Shown in pieces: positions 11,296 through 23,449 of a stretch of DNA of 64,000 nt. The stretch is from NCBI RefSeq assembly GCF_027409185.1, contig NC_084463.1:49904907-49968906 (forward strand), given 5' to 3'. The first letter of the stretch is position 1. Each line of letters begins with the position of its first letter. Source of the stretch: Cynocephalus volans (taxonomy: Eukaryota > Chordata > Mammalia > Dermoptera > Cynocephalidae). A model generated the notes under the pieces. That model was not told the origin of the DNA, searched no databases, and worked only from the letters and a program-made list of their open reading frames with translations. Position numbers and translations under genes: made by a program.

Positions 11296-12217
11296 CAGGG
11301 TTTTAGGAATAGGATTTTTCCTTACCACAAAGAAGAGAGGTATGAAATTATAGGTTTTAAATGTGATCATCATGTTTAAAGAATACCCATTGCTTTTGCT
11401 CTCTAAATTATTGGATCAGTTCTAATTAGCTAAGGTGGTCATTAAGTTTTAATTTAAACCCGAAAAGGACAAGGAAAGCTACATGATCTTATAAGGAGAA
11501 ATACATGGAAAATTTTCCAGTTCATCATCCGTGACTTTTTGTACCATTATACATTCCAAATCCTAATTTTACTTCTGTGGCCTGTATCAGCACACTCTAT
11601 TTCATGTGGCTCTCGTTACTATCTTAGACCTAGCATGGAGTTCCTAACGTAAATCTGTTTCTAGAGGACATGGAAAGTTTCTGAGAGTAATAAAGTTTTG
11701 TGCAATCTCAGATTGGTTTGTTAATATCATTGTTTCAACATTAAAGGACAGATTCAAGCAATTTAAGATGTTTATGTATAAGAAATACCTTAACTGTCCC
11801 TATGACAGCATAACATGGAAGAACCACTGATTCACTGTTCAGAATCTTCTATCCATATCAAAAGGAGCTTCAACCACTTTAAACTGTTTCTCACAAGTGC
11901 TGGCATCCTGCCTGTAATTTCTCTCCTGAAGCAATTCTATTCCATTAATTCAGACATTTCATCACTTCTGTATACTTACTTAAACACTCCTACCAAAAAT
12001 AATTATTTAATAAGAAAATGAGTTGATGACTCTGAAGAATGACTGAAAGATTTGGTAACTCCATTTGTAGTGGTTATCCCAACCTTTGACTCAGTGGATT
12101 AATCACCACCAGAATGAAACACAATCCCATACTGTACAGGGTATAACTAACAACAACGTAATGATGCTCCAGACCTTTGTATAACCTCATTCTGTTTCCA
12201 GAGTTGTTATATAACTG
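11296..12217. other. Unassigned unique sequence
   Basis: No recognised repeat or coding region in about 0.9 kb. Confidence 0.4.
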
Positions 12218-12722
12218 TGAAGGTTAATTCTAGGTGTCAACTTGATTAGATTAAAGAATGCCAAGAAACCTGGTGACACTATCTTTTTAGGTGTGTCCAT
12301 GAGGGTAAGCAGAGATTAGCATGCGAGTCAGAGTGGACTGAGTGGGAAAGACCTGCCCTCAATGTGGGTGGGAACTATGCCATCCACTGGGGGTCCCAGA
12401 GAGAACAAAAGACAGAAAAAAAGGTGAAGCTTTCTCTCTATCCACTGGAGCTGGGACACACTCTTCTCTCCTGCTTGTGAACATCAGAGCTCGAGACTCT
12501 TCAGCTTTGGGGTTCCAGGACTTACACCAAGGACACCATCAGCTTCCCTGGTTTTGAGGCCTTTGGACTTGGACTGAGCCACGCTAGTGGTATCCAGTTT
12601 GCAGACGGCCTGTCGTGGGACTTTTCTTCACAGTCGCGTAAGCTAATTCCCCTAATAAATCCCCTCTCATATATTTATATCATATCCTATTGATTCTGTC
12701 TCTCTGGAGAACCCTGACTAGT
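12218..12722 (+). mobile_element. ERVL-type solo LTR (MLT2-like)
   Basis: Diagnostic blocks in order: 'aggtgtcaacttgattag', 'aatgtgggtgggaac', 'agctgggacacactcttctc', 'gtttgcagacggcc', 'gtcgtgggacttttctt', 'ctaataaatcccctctcat' with the AATAAA, and the terminal 'ctctggagaaccctgac' then 'tagta'. This matches the MLT2 group of ERVL LTRs. No internal retroviral region is attached. Confidence 0.8.
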
Positions 12723-12929
12723 AAAATAACGTACTTTCAAATCAGAAGATTACCTCTGCTCACAAAAAGTTGACGGCTTCCTGAGAGAATACCAACAACA
12801 AAGACAGAAAGCCTTACTTTGGTCTGGATTCCTCTAAGGTAGTGATGGAAGGAAGAGTTCACACAAGCATGGAACAAAACTTGACACTTTGCAATCCCCC
12901 TCTGACTTATAGGGAATCCTTCCTTTCAG

Positions 12930-13080
12930 GCTCCATTTATTCATTCTTTCATTCATTTAACCAACATTTATTGAGCAGACTGCTATATGCCAGGCACTAG
13001 ACCTACATTAGAGATTCAAAGACAAATAAGCTCTGTTCTTTCTCTCAAAGAGCTTGTCATCAATCAGACAGGTCAGCTAA
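12930..13080 (+). repeat. L2 3'-end fragment
   Basis: The phrase 'catttattgagcagactgc' followed by 'tatgccaggcactagacc' is the common L2 3' end. Short and diverged. Confidence 0.6.
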
Positions 13081-13363
13081 TAATTACACCGCTTCACTCG
13101 TGTCTATAGCTACAGTAAATGCCTATGTAATTGATGAGCAGACTGCACTGATCAACCTTCAACCCTTTCTGTACTTAGTGAATTGGTATTATAATCTCAG
13201 CATATCCCCTCAAAGTCTAACAGTTTCACACTTTAGATGATTCTTTCAATAATGCCTAGGCTTTGACTAAAATAATCAATCCCCCACCACAAAGGTGTCC
13301 AAAGTTATTGACCATTCAATTTCACATCTTACAGGAATTTATCCCCCTCACCACCCCTCCCCA

Positions 13364-13364
<1 letters not shown>

Positions 13365-13416
<52 letters not shown>
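13365..13416. repeat. (CA)n microsatellite
   Basis: About 26 uninterrupted CA units. The plus-strand frame running through it (13263-13601, with Thr-His repeats) is a repeat artefact. Confidence 0.97.
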
Positions 13417-13417
<1 letters not shown>

Positions 13418-13639
13418 CATTTGTCTCACAGTTTGTCTAGTGAGCACATCCCTTGAGTGCTTCATCAGACTCTTTCATCCTGCAGATACCATTCCAGTAA
13501 CAGTGACAGGCAAGGAGTCCATTAACCACTCAATACCCTCCAAACAATCTGGAAACATCAGAGAGGCAGCTTTTGACATTGGGAAGACTGGTAGTAGTTA
13601 AACAAAACACCAGCCGTAGGACTAAGGTTTAGAGGCATG

Positions 13640-13894
13640 ACTCTTTTTCTTGTAGAGATGTTCCAAGATCGAGAAAGTAGTTATTGTTATTGAGTCCTTA
13701 CCATATGCCAGGCACTATGTGTTTAGTATTTAGCAGGTATTATGTAATCCTCACAAAAAATGAGGTATGTACTGCTATTATCCTTATTTTAGACATACGG
13801 CTATTGAGGCCAAGTAACTTGTCCAAGGCCACACGTATTAAGTGGTGAGGCCCTGATTAAAGCCCCAGAAGTCTGACTTTAAAGCTCACTGATT
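13640..13894 (+). repeat. MIR SINE
   Basis: Contains 'ccatatgccaggcactatg', 'ttatgtaatcctcac' and 'aagtaacttgtccaaggcc', the ordered landmarks of a MIR element. Confidence 0.7.
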
Positions 13895-15800
13895 AAGAGG
13901 ACATGATAGAGAAACTAGAACCCACAATCCTAGTGTGGCATTTTGTTAAAACACCTGAGTGCTAAACTTAACTCTTCATATTTCCTTTGAGGATAAGACT
14001 GTCCCTAGATTTTGGTGAACACTATGTGTCATGGGAAATGTCCATTATCCACACAATTTTGTCCCTGTCTTAATAGAGCCTGATTTGCATGGCCAATCCG
14101 CTTCCCAATTGTACTGTTTCTGCTGTATCAGGATGCTTCTTTATAAAGCTCATCTCTGATACAGAAGTAAAAGAAAGCAAAGAGTTCTGAAAGGATCATT
14201 AGGACTATGAGAAATAGATGTTCAAGCTTCACCATCAATGGCTTATTATAGTTAGCCAGTCATTTTCAGCTAGGAGTATAATGGCTGTTTGCACCCAAAG
14301 AACATTTTTATTCCCCTTCAGAAGCCTATAATTGCTTGTTAAGAAGAAAGTAGTTCTGAGCCAGTAAAGAGGCTCCCGTTGCCCTGAGCCTGCACTAAAA
14401 AGGAGCACAGAGCCAACCATCTTTAACATCCACAAATGAGCCTCACAGACACATAGAAGTGTATCTACTTGAGAGCTGTGTAGCAGACACCCACAGGGCC
14501 CCGCTATGGTTAACAGTGCCAGTATAAAGTCCCATGTCTGTCATCTGGGGGCGATCTTTGTGATGATGGCATATTCTTCCTTTCAATTCTTTCTTCCCTC
14601 TTAAGGAAGACTGCTCGTTTACGTCCTCTGAGGATGCTCATAACAAGACGGATGTACCATCATCACACACTTAAGGAGGGAGGAAAAAAGGCAACTGCAG
14701 GAGTTCAGGAAAAAAATGAAAGCTGAATCATCGTCAGTAATCTCCCACATTTATATCCCTCAGTATCACAAGCCGAATTATCTTTATAAACGTTAGTTTA
14801 GAAAAACAACTTTTCACTTACAGCTGCGTGGTGAAGAGCTACATCACACTACATCACATCCATACAGTAAGGATTTTATTTTCAATCTAATGTGCCAATG
14901 GCAGTTTCCAATAAGAAGAAGCAATTTGCTAGTCTAGCCAATTACACTTTGTCCTTGGCTGAAGATGACAGCTAAGTCTGTGCCTCTGGTTCATTGAAAA
15001 CGTCAGAAAGAAGTCCCTGATACTCAGTCTGTCTCTCTGTGAAGTTAACCATTAAGGAGGAAATTAAAATTCAGCTTAACTTTGGTACAAATCAAAGAAA
15101 AGGCATCGCTATCTGAAGGTAGGAGAGAATTTTCATAGCTGTCCAAAGCAGCAATGGCATGCATTTAAAGTCCAAGTCTGGGGACAATATTGAAGCTCAG
15201 TGCCTCCAGTTATACCCTCCCCAGGAAGCCGCTCTTCTGTACCCTACAGGTACAGGGCTTCTGGAGCTATCTACACTACTGCACACAGATTTACTTAACC
15301 ATGCAGCCCTTGCTCTGTTTGATAGCTCTCTTACCTAAAGATGCCCCTGGCTGTGAATGAGAGGTCTAGGAAGGAACAGCTCCCGATTATGCCCCCTATT
15401 TCCTGTGTCATGACCAGAAAATCATTTTGCCTCTTTTTGCCAAAGCTTTAATGTTAGGACACATCAGAGAGCTGATTGGTGAGGTTGCTATGACAGGATC
15501 AAATGAAAAAGCAGATCGGAGATATTTGCTGTGTTAAAAGGCTTTTAAAGATGAATCAACTGATGGCACCTTAATGATTACCCAAGAAAATACTTTTGAA
15601 GTTCACCTACCACTATTATATCAATGCAACGCTGGATTATTAGTGTGAGAAAACAGGAAGCTTTGCTTGATAATTAAAGGCATTTCCTATATCTTGGCCA
15701 CAAATTGATAAACAGGAAATTAAGTCTAAATTATCTCCTCTGACTCAAACATCAAACAAAAGTCTTGGGGAGAGACATGGTCTGCCCATTTTTTTTTTTT
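13895..15800. other. Unassigned unique sequence
   Basis: 1.9 kb with no recognised repeat, gene or structured RNA. Short open frames are uninformative. Confidence 0.4.
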
Positions 15801-16535
15801 AAATTAATTCAATAAACCTTTATTGAATTTCTACTCCATGCCTGGTTTGGTTTTCCTAGAGGCACAGAGAGGAGTAAGACTTGGGTTCTGCCTCAAAGGT
15901 CTCACAGGGGAGTGAAGGGGACACACCTGCTCTCCAGCCCCAGCTGTGACCCCTGCCCTTGCTTGGATGTTCACACTGTCCATGAACCTGTCTATAGCTT
16001 TATGTGCTGATCTCTGTGGGAACCCACCCTACTATGTTCTTTACCTAGTTAATGCCTATTCATCATTCAGATTTTAGCTCTGTGACTGGCACATGGTATT
16101 CGCTCAATAATATTATTGAATGAATGCATACATGAACAAAACATTGTAGAATAAGAGAAGTTCTCAGATAGAGGAGGAAGCAAACTGCTCTGGAGGCACT
16201 GAGACCATGGTAAGCCCATCAAGGAAAGCTTGACAAAGGGAATTTCACTTGGTGATACTTGAGATGGATTTTGAAGGATGAAGAGAGGTAAAGGGTAGGA
16301 GACAATGTGAGAAGAGGGTTGTAAAGTGTTAAGAAAGCATTAGGAAAAGTCATACCAAACAAAAGGAAGGAACATCCTCTGCAAAGGTATGTGGGTATAA
16401 ATGAGGGTGTGGTGTTTGACAAATAAGAAGCTCAGGGTGACTGCAACATACAGCACACTGAGGACAGTGTAGCCCAGAGGGTATATTTGAGCTGTACGTT
16501 GAAGGCCTTAGATGCCATGGTTAAAAGTATTGATT
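15801..16535 (+). repeat. L2-type LINE remnants
   Basis: 'caataaacctttattgaatttc' (trimmed) near 15820 and the later phrases about weight-like 'gatggattttgaaggatg' (16263) and 'agaggtaaagggtagg' follow the order of the L2 3' end. The same element continues after the SINE at 16718 and, after a further insertion, near 17245-17400. Confidence 0.55.
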
Positions 16536-16717
16536 GGGCCGGCCCCGTGGCACACTCGGGAGAGTGCAGCAGCGCTCCCACCATGGGTTCGGATCCTATA
16601 TAGGCATGGCTGGTGTGCTCACTGGCTGAGCGTGGTGCGGGCGACACCAAGCCAAGGGTTGTGATCCCCTTACCGGTCACAAAAAGACAAAAAAAAAAAA
16701 AAAAAAAAGTATTGATT
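16523..16717. repeat. Target-site duplication of the CYN SINE
   Basis: The 13-bp word AAAAGTATTGATT occurs at 16523-16535 and again at 16705-16717, exactly flanking the SINE body and its A-tail. It proves insertion by target-primed reverse transcription. The perfect identity indicates a fairly recent event. Confidence 0.9.
16536..16704 (+). mobile_element. Dimeric tRNA-derived SINE (CYN-like, colugo lineage)
   Basis: Two tRNA-like halves are fused. The first begins ggccggccccgtgg with an A-box-like 'gtggcacactcgggag' and a B box 'ggttcggatcc'. The second has an A-box-like 'ctggctgagcgtgg' and a B-box-like 'gggttgtgatcccc', ending 'ttaccggtcac' before an A-rich tail. The arrangement matches the CYN SINEs of flying lemurs, derived from tRNA-Ile. 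It has no coding capacity and depends on L1 machinery. It is not a functional tRNA gene: the halves lack a complete cloverleaf. Confidence 0.85.
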
Positions 16718-16789
16718 TTTTCCTAGGGTGATGGGAAGTTTTTATAGGTTTATAGGCAGGTGTAAATTGGGACTCAGAGGCAATAGCAA

Positions 16790-17245
16790 ACCAAGCAAAT
16801 GAGAAACAGTAACCACTCAAGCTTAAGAAGAAAAAAAGAATTTATTAAAGAAAATTAAGTAATTCATAGACACTCTGGGAAGGACAATGAGTCCAGACCT
16901 AGAGGCTGTAGCACAGACCACTGTCACCTCCCCTGATCTCACTCTCCAGCAGCCACACCAATGACCCTGGGCTCTAGTTGGCAAAACCTCCACCAATGCT
17001 TCTAAGAAAGCTATTTCTGTCACCCTCAGCAGAAATGACTTCCACATGTCATCTCCTTCCTCATATTGCTCTTTCAAATCAAAATCTTGCACACATGCCA
17101 GGACCATAGCTTCAAGGAAGGCTGGAAAGTGTCTAGCTTCTCCCTGCATGGGTAGGAACTATAATGTGGGAGATTCCAAACATAGAAAAGGCATTTTAAA
17201 GAGGCTAAGAGGCCACAAATCACGGAAACTGTCCACTGCCACAAG
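16790..17245 (-). mobile_element. Unclassified LTR-like insertion in L2
   Basis: An L2 element is readable up to about 16790 and again from about 17245, so the 450 bp between is an insertion. Read on the minus strand it ends like an LTR or retrocopy, with AATAAA (reverse complement of 16841-16846) about 50 bp before its end. I do not recognise the family. The open frame 16823-17149 (minus, 108 codons) shows no motif. Confidence 0.4.
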
Positions 17246-17519
17246 GAAGAAACATAATCAAATTTATATCATTAAAAGATTAGTTTGACAGCATTATTGA
17301 AAATGGATTGGAGAAGAGGAGAGTTGGGGGACAGGGAGATTAATTTAGAAGGTTGGTTCAGGCAAGAGATGAAAAGAGCATGGACTTTAGTGCTGGCAGT
17401 GGACACAGAACAAAGTGAACACAGAACGAGGATGTAAGGTCTTAGCGAGCAGGACCAGGTCTGTCTTCTTCACTTTTGGAGCAATAGCAATTCTTTACAT
17501 TTAGTAGGTTTTCAATAAT
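17246..17519 (+). repeat. L2 continuation
   Basis: 'aatggattggagaagagg' near 17302 and 'ttggttcaggcaagagatg' near 17353 follow the L2 3' UTR order and continue the element seen at 16140-16790. Confidence 0.5.
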
Positions 17520-18290
17520 TTTTTTCACTATTAAGAAGTTATTTATATACAGTGAAATTCACCTTGTATGTGAATTTTGAACATTGTATACCATACTGTA
17601 ACCACTACCATAATCAAGACACAGAATGGTTTCATTGCTCTCAGAATTTCCTCATGCTGCCCTTTTATAGTCAATCTCTCCACTCCATCCCCCTGAAGAC
17701 AACACACATACAGTGTGTAACCTTTTGAGTCTGGCTTTCTTCGCTCAGCATAGTGCATTTGAGTTTCATCCTTACTGTGGTTGTATTGGTGTTTCATTTA
17801 TTTTTATTGCTGAGTAGTATTCCATGGTATGGTTGTACCAAAGCTTATCCAAGCCCCAGTTGAAAGACATTAGGGTTGTTTCTAGTTTGGAAGACTACAA
17901 ATCATCCATGTTTTTGTGTGAACATAATTTTTTTATTTCAGAGAAACACCTAAGAGTGGGAACATTGAGTTGTACAAGCTTATGTTTAACTTGATAAGAT
18001 ACTGGAAAACTGTTTCCCAAGATCAGTGTATGAGAGTTCCAGTTGCTCCACATCCTTATAAGCACTTGGTATTGTCATTTTTTAAGCCATTCTGTTAGGT
18101 GTCTAGTGGTACCTCTTTGTGGTTTTAACTCTCAGTTCCCTAAAAACTTGTGATGTTGAACATCTTTTCATATTCCAATCTATTTTTTCATGTATCCTTT
18201 TTGCTAAGATGTTAAAATATCTTGCTCATTACTTTTCAATAAATATTTGATTAGTATGTAAATAAACTGATACTACTATTTAGAAAAATA
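17520..18290 (-). mobile_element. Old antisense L1 fragment
   Basis: The plus strand reads as reversed L1 ORF2/3' end: 'ctgagtagtattccatgg', 'ggttgtttctagtttgg' and 'agagttccagttgctccac'. Heavily diverged, so old. Confidence 0.75.
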
Positions 18291-19734
18291 AAATTACCTC
18301 CACCTGGTATAATTGAACCTTGCTAAGAGAGACGAAGGAGGGTTGAGGATGACATCAAACTTTTTAGGTGAATGTTGACTAAGCGAGTTTAACTGAAGGA
18401 CTTAGTAAGAATGACCAGACGTGGCTGTTCTTCTGCCTTCCAATTAATTATTGCCATTTGGTAGTTTTCACCCAAATCTAAAATGCATGAAATTAGATAG
18501 CTTAATAATGCTTTCCTGAAACTTTCTGCATTTGTAAAAACAGATGAACCTCAATTGTTTTTCACCTCCTTCTTATAAGAGAGAGAAATAAATCTCAAAA
18601 ACCAATCCCATGGAATTCCTCCAGAAACCCTGGCAGTGGCTCAGTGTTTGCCCTCCCAAAGAGGACTAAATAAAATACCTGATCAGGAGAAAGAAGATGT
18701 GAAACTGGGAGCTGTAGGCCCTGGAAGTCAATTAAATGGTTGATCCTCTATAATCAGCTTCCCTGCAGCGAAGGATGCTGAAAAGCTAGGTCAGGAGATT
18801 AAACTTTGCTGCTTCCTGAATCATTGAAAAAGCAAAGGTTCTGGAATGGAAGGGGTGGCCAGTTGCTGATGGAGGAAGAAGATCACTTTCTTCACCTGGA
18901 ACTTCCAGATTGTAAGATATTTTTACATACATTGTGGGTTACTTCTGAACCAGGACAAATCAGCACTTCACTGGGCCTCTTGCTGCAGCTGGGGTGAAGA
19001 ACTGATAATCGAGAGAAGCTGGAGCCAAGAGTGAACACAGGCCTGCCAGGATTTGGGTGCTTCATGAGAATCAACTAATCTTAGTCTCCAGTTCCACAGT
19101 TATGGTAGAACATTAGACATCAGGGAAACCCAAGAGAAGAAAACAAAATATGAATAGGCACCATAGTATTACTGTGGAGAAAAAACATTGGTTGAAAAAC
19201 ACACTGTGTATTGAATCAGCCCAAGCAATATCATGAAAAGGCCAGTGGGTGTGGATTCTTTCTGTCCTTAGTTGATTCTTCCAATGGGGGAAAACCATAC
19301 TGTGAGGACCTCAGAGATCATTGATTTCAGCCCTGCTGCCTCAATAATATAAGTGATAGAAGGGCATAGGAGAGTTTATGACTCCCCACACTAAGGAATT
19401 TATTTAATGGCATCACAAATTAGAACTTGGATCTGGTGATTTGCTACTCAGTCCCTCTGCCAAAAATGCCAGCTAGGAAGAATGAGCCCAGCACAGGGCC
19501 CATGACCGGGCTCTTGCTAACGTTTTGTACAAGGCTTTTGATGAAGCTCTAGCTTTACCCCAACCCCATATCTGCTACCAAAAACTAAACAAGTTATCAA
19601 AGAACTCATCATTTAATAATTTTTAAAATGAATTTTACACTTAATATAAAGAACACTTTATTCAGTGCTAAGTTAAGAGAAAGGAGAGGGAAGAGAAGAA
19701 AACAAAATTAATAAAAAGGAATCTCTGTAGCATG
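18291..19734. other. Unassigned unique sequence
   Basis: 1.4 kb without a recognised repeat or gene. Open frames at 18806-18997 and 19113-19298 lack motifs. Confidence 0.4.
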
Positions 19735-19884
19735 GTCTGGTAGAAATGACTATGTTTGGATCCCAGATTTGCCGTGTGTTAGTCCATGAACTTGGGCAAA
19801 TTATTTAAGATTTCTGAGGTTCAGTTAGTTTGTCTCTATATGAACATAGTGGTAGCTTCCTGTTCGGGATGTTGTTTGATTCCT
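19735..19884 (+). repeat. MIR SINE fragment
   Basis: 'gatcccagatttgccgtg' followed by 'gaacttgggcaaattattta' is the MIR core. Confidence 0.6.
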
Positions 19885-21179
19885 TCTCTAAATCTCCAGG
19901 ACTGTGCACATCCTGGGCTGTATAGAATCAGAAGCTGCAAGAGAAACATCCGTCCTCCCGGAGCATCCATTTCACTCTACACCAAATAATTTTAATTATT
20001 ATTATATATTAATATATGAAGACACGGATAATGAATAAGAATGTAAAATTCAGAGGAATTTTGAATATAAATTGTGCCCTTTCCAAAAATTTGGAGTTAT
20101 AGCAAGTTCTTTTCTTTATGCCCTCAAATATATCTTCTCTACTACAGAAAAAAAACAAAAACAAACAAAAAAAAATCACCAACAAAATCTCACACTCCTG
20201 TGAAGTGGTGATGGTTATTCAGTGAAAGGAAACTGGGAAAGGAAACAGTGCTTGGCATCAATACAGTTTATTTCCTTCTTCTGTCAAGTTGTCTCTACTT
20301 GATGAGAGAGACTAGATGTACATGCTTGACACAACTTAAAAATAAATCAAAATTGCAGAATACTATAACACAAATTGAATGACAGGTCACTAGAGAGCCA
20401 CAGAAAGCAAGTGGGTGCGATGGGCCAATGTCAAGCTGAGAAGGAGGTCTGGTGAGTTTCCAGACTGTTCTCAGACTAGATCTGGGACAGGAATACACAG
20501 ACAGAAGCCCATGCTCACTCAGGGTTGGTTCACAGCAGAAATGACAGCTTAAAGATCTACCACAGTCTCCTGTTACTGAGAGGGCACAGTTTAAACATCC
20601 ACTGAGGCTTGTCCCTGGATTAGATAACTGCCCACAGTTCTTCTTTGGTAAATCAAAGCCATCAATTACTGCCTTCTAGTGAGGGTGCTCCAGGTTCTGT
20701 AAGAGGCAGGGCTGAAAAGGAAAATCATTGGCTGCTCCTAGCTCCTTCTGGAGTTGTTTGCTGCCAGTGATTGGTGTCAGTCAACCACTGAAGACATCAT
20801 TTGATTCCTGCCCCCATGCTGGGCTTGGACCCCAACTGAGTTCTGCCCAGAGCCTGCCATTCATCATCCCGCCACACGCATCTGAACCTCAAGACACTTG
20901 CACAGCCTTCGTGGAAGTATGGAAAATGCTAATTCCCTTGTCCTTTGCTGGTTCTACAATAATTAAAGCTTCCTTCCTACTTTACTCCTGCTAGTCTCTC
21001 AGTTTTAATGATGCTGCTCACATGCATAGGTGTGTCTGATCAAACTCTGAATGAAAGTGCTCCTACAAGGCACCAAGAACCCAAATTAAGACAGAAATTT
21101 TTAGAAGATAATCACACAGTGAAAGGTTAAAAAACAATAGCTTTTTGAGCAGAGGTTTGAATTATTTACAAACAGTGAT
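19885..21179. other. Unassigned unique sequence
   Basis: 1.3 kb with no recognised repeat or gene. An A-rich tract lies near 20148-20175. Confidence 0.4.
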
Positions 21180-21459
21180 AATTTTTAGAAATCATTTGTT
21201 CAGTCAGTAACTGTTAAATGCTACTTTGAGCAAGGCACTGTTCTAACCTATACCCAGCACTGTTTGATAGTTGCATATATGGATTAAACTTAAAAGAATA
21301 ACAGATACTTTAAGAATGAACAATTAATACATGCTTGTAAAAAAAAGGTTCAAAAATACTTGGAGATTATATGAAAGCAAATGTTCATCTCATGACCGCA
21401 ACTCCCGTCCCACTGTAAGTAATCTGTTGCTTAATTCTCCATTCATTTTTCTGTGCAAT

Positions 21460-21499
<40 letters not shown>

Positions 21500-22140
21500 A
21501 AATATAAACTGCTGAGTAGTGTTTTTGCTTTTGACAAAAGTTGTTACACTGCATGCACAGTTCTCTAACATAATTTTTTTACTGAATTACATGTGATGGA
21601 CATTTGTCCATGAATCATACATATATTTTTTATTCTTTTCACAGCTATAAAATGTTACACTAAATTAACTTAGTGTGTTTGATTCCATGGTTTTCCCTAT
21701 CAATGAATATTTATTTCCAATTTTTTCCTATCACAAATAAGCCATTCATGAGCATCTTTGTATTTATATCCTTGTGTACTTATGCAAGTATCTCTGATGG
21801 ATGATTTCTAGAAGTGAAACTGTTGAGATAATAAGCTTGCATGATTTAAAATGTATACAAGTAGCACTAATTGTCCCCCCAAAATGGTTTACCAGTTTAC
21901 ACTTTAACTACTATTATATGGGAGAGATCTATTTCTCACACCAAATTCAACAATGGACTTTATCAATCTTGTTAAATTTTGGCCAGTCTAAAATTTTTTT
22001 AAATGCATCTTTAAGAAGCATTTCTGTTGCCTTGAATAACGTTGCCCAATCACTGTTGAAGTTGGTCATTTTTTCATTTGTAGGCCATTTTTATGCATTC
22101 TACAAATTGCCAGTCCATGTCATTTACTTGGCTTTTCAGT
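21180..22140 (-). mobile_element. Old antisense L1M fragment with (TG)n
   Basis: Phrases such as 'catttgtccatgaatcatac', 'tggatgatttctagaagtg' and 'ggtttaccagtttacac' are reversed L1M 3' sequence. A (TG)n microsatellite sits inside it at 21464-21497. Confidence 0.6.
21464..21497. repeat. (TG)n microsatellite
   Basis: About 17 uninterrupted TG units. Confidence 0.95.
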
Positions 22141-23289
22141 GAGGCTGAACTCCAACAGTCAGAGTTATCTTTTCATGTTTATGTGCAGGAGCTTTTCATA
22201 AAGCAGAGTTTGCACTTAGTCTTCCATATATCTTTTGCAAGTTAGTTTTTTTCCTACTTGTTTATTTTCTTCTGTTTTGTTCTGTCTCCCATGCTGCATA
22301 CTTTCAGTAAAATGCCTGCTCACCCTGTGCTGTGTGTTCTCATTCAGAAGCAAGACTTTTAAATACCGATTTACACTCTGGGTATGGAGACAGGACTTGC
22401 CAAAGGTGGACTTCATTGTGAGATTCCATGGAAAGCTAATTCTTCATTGGGAGACCTCGAAATATTAGTATCAATAGGTCTTTTCCCTGAAACTGTCCAG
22501 TTTCCCAGAAAACAATCTGTCTCTGCCTGAGAAAAGTGGTGACATGGAAGCTTTTCATAGATATCCTGGAAGCCTGTCAGGTTTCTATCAGGTGGGCTTG
22601 AGATTTCATTTTTTAGTACTCAAACTTTTACCTAATTCCCCTATTTTCAGCTGGGGGAAAATGCCCCCACTTGATCTCTCTGAGTCAAGAAGGTCTCTGA
22701 CCAAACTTCTCCAGAGTATAAGCCCACCATCTCCTGCAGAAGTGGGGTGGGGGCATTAACCTGGCTTCGTAGATTAGGGGTGGGGTTCCTGGGGTGTCTG
22801 ACTACCCTTTAGAACCTTTCAACTAAATCTCTGGGATTCGGTCCATACTTCATTCTAACTCTCCATGGTCCCTGGTGTCTCTGTTCCTGAATCAGTATAA
22901 CATTTTTTGAGATGAATTAGTGTGCTTGTCATTGACATCCATTCTGAAACTTCTTGGTTTTTGCCATTCTTCCAGCTGTCTGCTTTCCATCTTCTAAACA
23001 CTTGTTAAAATCTCATGCCCTCTATTGCTTCCTCTTCTGTTTCATTTGTCCTCGTGGTTTATGCTTTTTAAAATCTTTTACTGCTGTTTTAATAGAATGA
23101 AGGAAAAAAAGTTATGTGTCCAATCTTCCCTAAGTTTTCCACTTGATTTGTCTTAAATACAGATATTCCTGGGAGTATCTGTCAAGTAGAGATCATCAGT
23201 AATTCTCTCTTTAGTTTATTTAACACTTTAATTTGTGTGACAAATTTTCCTAAGGATTCCTTACAAATGGGCAGAGAAATGTTGGGACG
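22141..23289. other. Unassigned unique sequence
   Basis: About 1.1 kb with no recognised repeat or gene. Confidence 0.4.
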
Positions 23290-23449
23290 AATAGGGAAAG
23301 TTCTGAACTGGGAATCAGGAAACAGGCTTCAGTTCTGATTCTGCCGGTAATTAGCCAATTTTCTTGAGTAAGTCATTCCACCTCTTTGAGGCTCAGTTTC
23401 TTCATCAGTAAAATGAGAGGAGTTAACTACAAGACTGCTAAGTTAGCTG
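23290..23449 (+). repeat. MIR SINE
   Basis: The MIR core is clear: 'ttctgccggtaattagcc', 'ttgagtaagtcattccacc' and 'cagtttcttcatcagtaaa'. Confidence 0.8.

Noticed and set aside
13263-13601. 112-codon frame with His-Thr repeats
   Set aside because: It is read through the (CA)n microsatellite and has no other similarity.
16536-16704. Functional tRNA gene
   Set aside because: A and B box-like words exist, but neither half folds into a full cloverleaf with acceptor pairing. An A-tail and target-site duplications identify a SINE.
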